Origin: Streptomyces celluloflavus
Lineage (GTDB): Bacteria > Actinomycetota > Actinomycetes > Streptomycetales > Streptomycetaceae
Direction: 5' to 3'
DNA length: 64,000 bases
Assembly: GCA_000720995.1 (NCBI GenBank)
Contig: JOEL01000004.1
Location: forward strand, 310,001 to 374,000
The position numbers were made by a program, and so were the translations under genes. The notes beneath the pieces are model-generated. The model had not been told where the DNA came from, searched no databases, and was given only the letters and a program-made list of their open reading frames with translations. Positions 62,528 through 64,000 of this stretch are shown here, one piece after another; position 1 is the stretch's first letter, and each line of letters begins with the position of its first letter.

Positions 62528-63333
62528 GACTTCTTGGCCTTCGTAGTCCGGGCAGCGACCCAGATGGCGACCGCGACCAGCCCGCCCATACCGGCGATCC
62601 AGCCGAAGAGGCCCTCACTGACCGGGCCCAGACCGCCGAGGCTCAGGCCACCGGGGCTCGGGGTGTCATCGCTGTTGACGGCACCGAGGTACGCGATGAT
62701 GTCCCTCTTGTTCTCCGACGACAGCGAACCGTCACCGAAGGAGGGCATGTTCTGCGGGCCGGTCTGCATGGCCTCGTAGATGTGCTTCGGGTCCACGCCC
62801 TCGAGCGACGGTGCGTACTTGCCGTTGGTCAGGGCGCCGCCCTGACCGGTGAAGTTGTGGCACTGCGCGCAGTTGGTGCGGAACAGCTCGCCGCCCTTGC
62901 CGATGTCGGCCCCGTCCGGGCTGTACTGGTCCTTGGTCGGCACGCTGGGGCCGGCGCCCAGCGAGGCGATGTACGCCCCGAGCTGGTCGATCTCGGCCTG
63001 GCTGTAGATGTTCTTCTTCTTCGGCACCTGGGCGCCGGGCTGCTGGGCGGGCATACGGCCGGTGCCCACCTGGAAGTCGACGGCGGCGGCGCCGACGCCG
63101 ACCAGGCTCGGGCCGTCGGAGCTGCCCTGACCCCCGGTGCCGTGGCAGCTTGCGCAGCCCACGGCGTAGAGCTTCTTGCCCTCCTTGATGGCAAGAGACT
63201 GGGCGGCGTCATCGGCCTGAGCCTTGTCCGCCGGCGCGAACGCGGCGTACAGCCCCCCGGTGACCGCCAGCGCGAAGAGTAGGACGACGAGCGCCGCCAG
63301 CGGATGGCGCCGTCGTGCGGAGAGCTTTTTCAC
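62524..63333 (-). CDS. qcrC: Cytochrome bc1 complex diheme cytochrome c subunit
   Basis: The 269-residue protein holds two heme-binding CxxCH motifs, VGCASCHGTGGQG (Cys60/Cys63/His64) and TNCAQCHNFTG (Cys155/Cys158/His159), consistent with the fused c-type cytochrome of actinobacterial bc1-aa3 supercomplexes that need no soluble cytochrome c. An N-terminal signal/anchor (LAALVVLLFALAVTGGLYAAF) and a C-terminal helix (LFGWIAGMGGLVAVAIWVAA) anchor it. The qcrA start overlaps its stop by four bases. Begins the qcrCAB operon, 68 bp after ctaE. Confidence 0.96.
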   Translation of the reverse strand: MKKLSARRRHPLAALVVLLFALAVTGGLYAAFAPADKAQADDAAQSLAIKEGKKLYAVGCASCHGTGGQGSSDGPSLVGVGAAAVDFQVGTGRMPAQQPGAQVPKKKNIYSQAEIDQLGAYIASLGAGPSVPTKDQYSPDGADIGKGGELFRTNCAQCHNFTGQGGALTNGKYAPSLEGVDPKHIYEAMQTGPQNMPSFGDGSLSSENKRDIIAYLGAVNSDDTPSPGGLSLGGLGPVSEGLFGWIAGMGGLVAVAIWVAARTTKAKKS

Positions 63334-63401
63334 GGATTACCCCGGTGTCAGGATCTTCTGCGTCGATGCTTTGGTTAGGTCTGTCTGAAATGCGGGTCCG
63401 G

Positions 63402-64000
63402 TTACCGGATCAGGTAGATCGTGGCGAAGAGGCCGATCCAGACGACATCGACGAAGTGCCAGTAGTAGGACACGACGATGGCCGCGGTGGCCTGTGTGTG
63501 GGTGAACCTCTTGGCCGCGTACGTCCTGCCCAGGACCAGCAGGAAGGCGATCAGACCGCCCGTCACGTGCAGTCCGTGGAAACCGGTGGTGAGGTAGAAC
63601 ACCGAACCGTACGGGCCCGACGAGAGCGAGAGGCCCTCGTGCTTGACCAGATCGGTGTACTCGAAGACCTGACCGCCGATAAAGATCGCACCCATGACGA
63701 AGGTGACCACGAACCATGCCCGCAGCTTCTTGACGTCACCGCGCTCGGCGGCGAATACGCCGAGCTGGCAGGTCAGCGAGCTGAGCACCAGGATCGTGGT
63801 GTTCGTCGCGGAGAACGGAAGATTCAGCGCAGAAGCGGATTCCTTCCAATACGCAGCTCCGGTCACCGATCGGAGGGTGAAGTACATCGCGAAGAGGGCC
63901 GCGAAGAACATCAGCTCGGAACTCAGCCAGATGATGGTTCCGACGCTGGTGAGGTTCGGCCGATTGACCGACGGGTGCGCGTGCCCGGTTTCTACTGTCG
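63402..64000 (-). CDS. ctaE: Cytochrome c oxidase subunit III, N-terminus off the window
   Basis: The aa3-oxidase subunit III. The visible 199 codons start in-frame at the window edge ([45 protein letters not shown]) and continue through [72 protein letters not shown] to [23 protein letters not shown]. Five membrane helices are predicted, as in the short actinobacterial type. Only a few N-terminal residues should be missing. The gene order ctaE-qcrC-qcrA-qcrB is conserved in actinobacteria and encodes supercomplex subunits. Stop at 63402. Confidence 0.95.
   Translation of the reverse strand, partial: TVETGHAHPSVNRPNLTSVGTIIWLSSELMFFAALFAMYFTLRSVTGAAYWKESASALNLPFSATNTTILVLSSLTCQLGVFAAERGDVKKLRAWFVVTFVMGAIFIGGQVFEYTDLVKHEGLSLSSGPYGSVFYLTTGFHGLHVTGGLIAFLLVLGRTYAAKRFTHTQATAAIVVSYYWHFVDVVWIGLFATIYLIR

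Overview
The window is a high-GC, gene-dense, non-mobile stretch of an actinomycete chromosome, almost certainly Streptomyces or a very close relative. The evidence is the roughly 72% GC with G/C at third codon positions, many GTG and TTG starts, frequent 4-bp ATGA/GTGA overlaps, recurrent leaderless promoters, and a gene set and order I recognise as the conserved Streptomyces core running from the dcw cell-division cluster to the cytochrome bc1 (qcr) operon. I see no tRNA, rRNA, insertion sequence, prophage or CRISPR.

Layout. 0-2.8 kb: distal end of the division/cell-wall cluster on the minus strand (rsmH-ftsL-ftsI) with its long-leader promoter. 2.9-8.8 kb: beta-carbonic anhydrase, then a MoxR ATPase / DUF58 / transglutaminase operon. 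9.3-16.3 kb: small regulators, membrane proteins and orphan enzymes (DUF3040, methyltransferase, HEPN protein, TetR regulator, DUF4126, phytoene-desaturase-like oxidoreductase, Tyr-rich membrane protein). 16.3-22.6 kb: one-carbon and thiamine metabolism (metF, thiE, an Rv2175c-type DNA-binding protein, an FAD reductase, and thiO-thiS-thiG behind a TPP riboswitch). 22.8-27.5 kb: PASTA kinase, endonuclease IV, Mo-cofactor oxidoreductase, bacterioferritin, and the iron-boxed bacterioferritin-associated ferredoxin. 27.5-36 kb: class II DAHP synthase, a MocR regulator divergent from an alpha/beta hydrolase, a trp leader-peptide attenuator in front of a fused trpEG, a D-2-hydroxyacid dehydrogenase and a phosphofructokinase. 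36-49 kb: a MacS-type two-component system, lipid and glucose enzymes (plsC, ROK glucokinase, acyl-CoA synthetase, GT4 mannosyltransferase), a polyketide-cyclase-like SRPBCC protein, an ArsA-like ATPase and a phosphoesterase. 49.7-55.4 kb: a lipoprotein with a zinc-protease motif, two tandem NlpC/P60 wall hydrolases, a NYN-domain protein and a zinc-ribbon protein. 55.6-58.5 kb: rhomboid protease, a stand-alone Lrp ligand domain, and a cysteine-desulfurase-like enzyme behind a SAM-IV riboswitch. 58.6-64 kb: trpD, then the qcrCAB respiratory operon and the start of ctaE.

Themes. Tryptophan/aromatic synthesis is split over three places (DAHP synthase, attenuated trpEG, trpD). RNA control is unusually visible: TPP riboswitch, SAM-IV riboswitch, trp attenuator, and a short leader before the second NlpC/P60 gene that resembles both ends of a c-di-AMP riboswitch. 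Other points of interest are putative operators (MocR direct repeats, an alternating palindrome array upstream of the DUF4126 gene, three 9-bp repeats upstream of the dehydrogenase), a family of degenerate repeats that begin at gene stop codons, an ArsA-like protein with an altered P-loop, and an unstudied-looking metallopeptidase lipoprotein.
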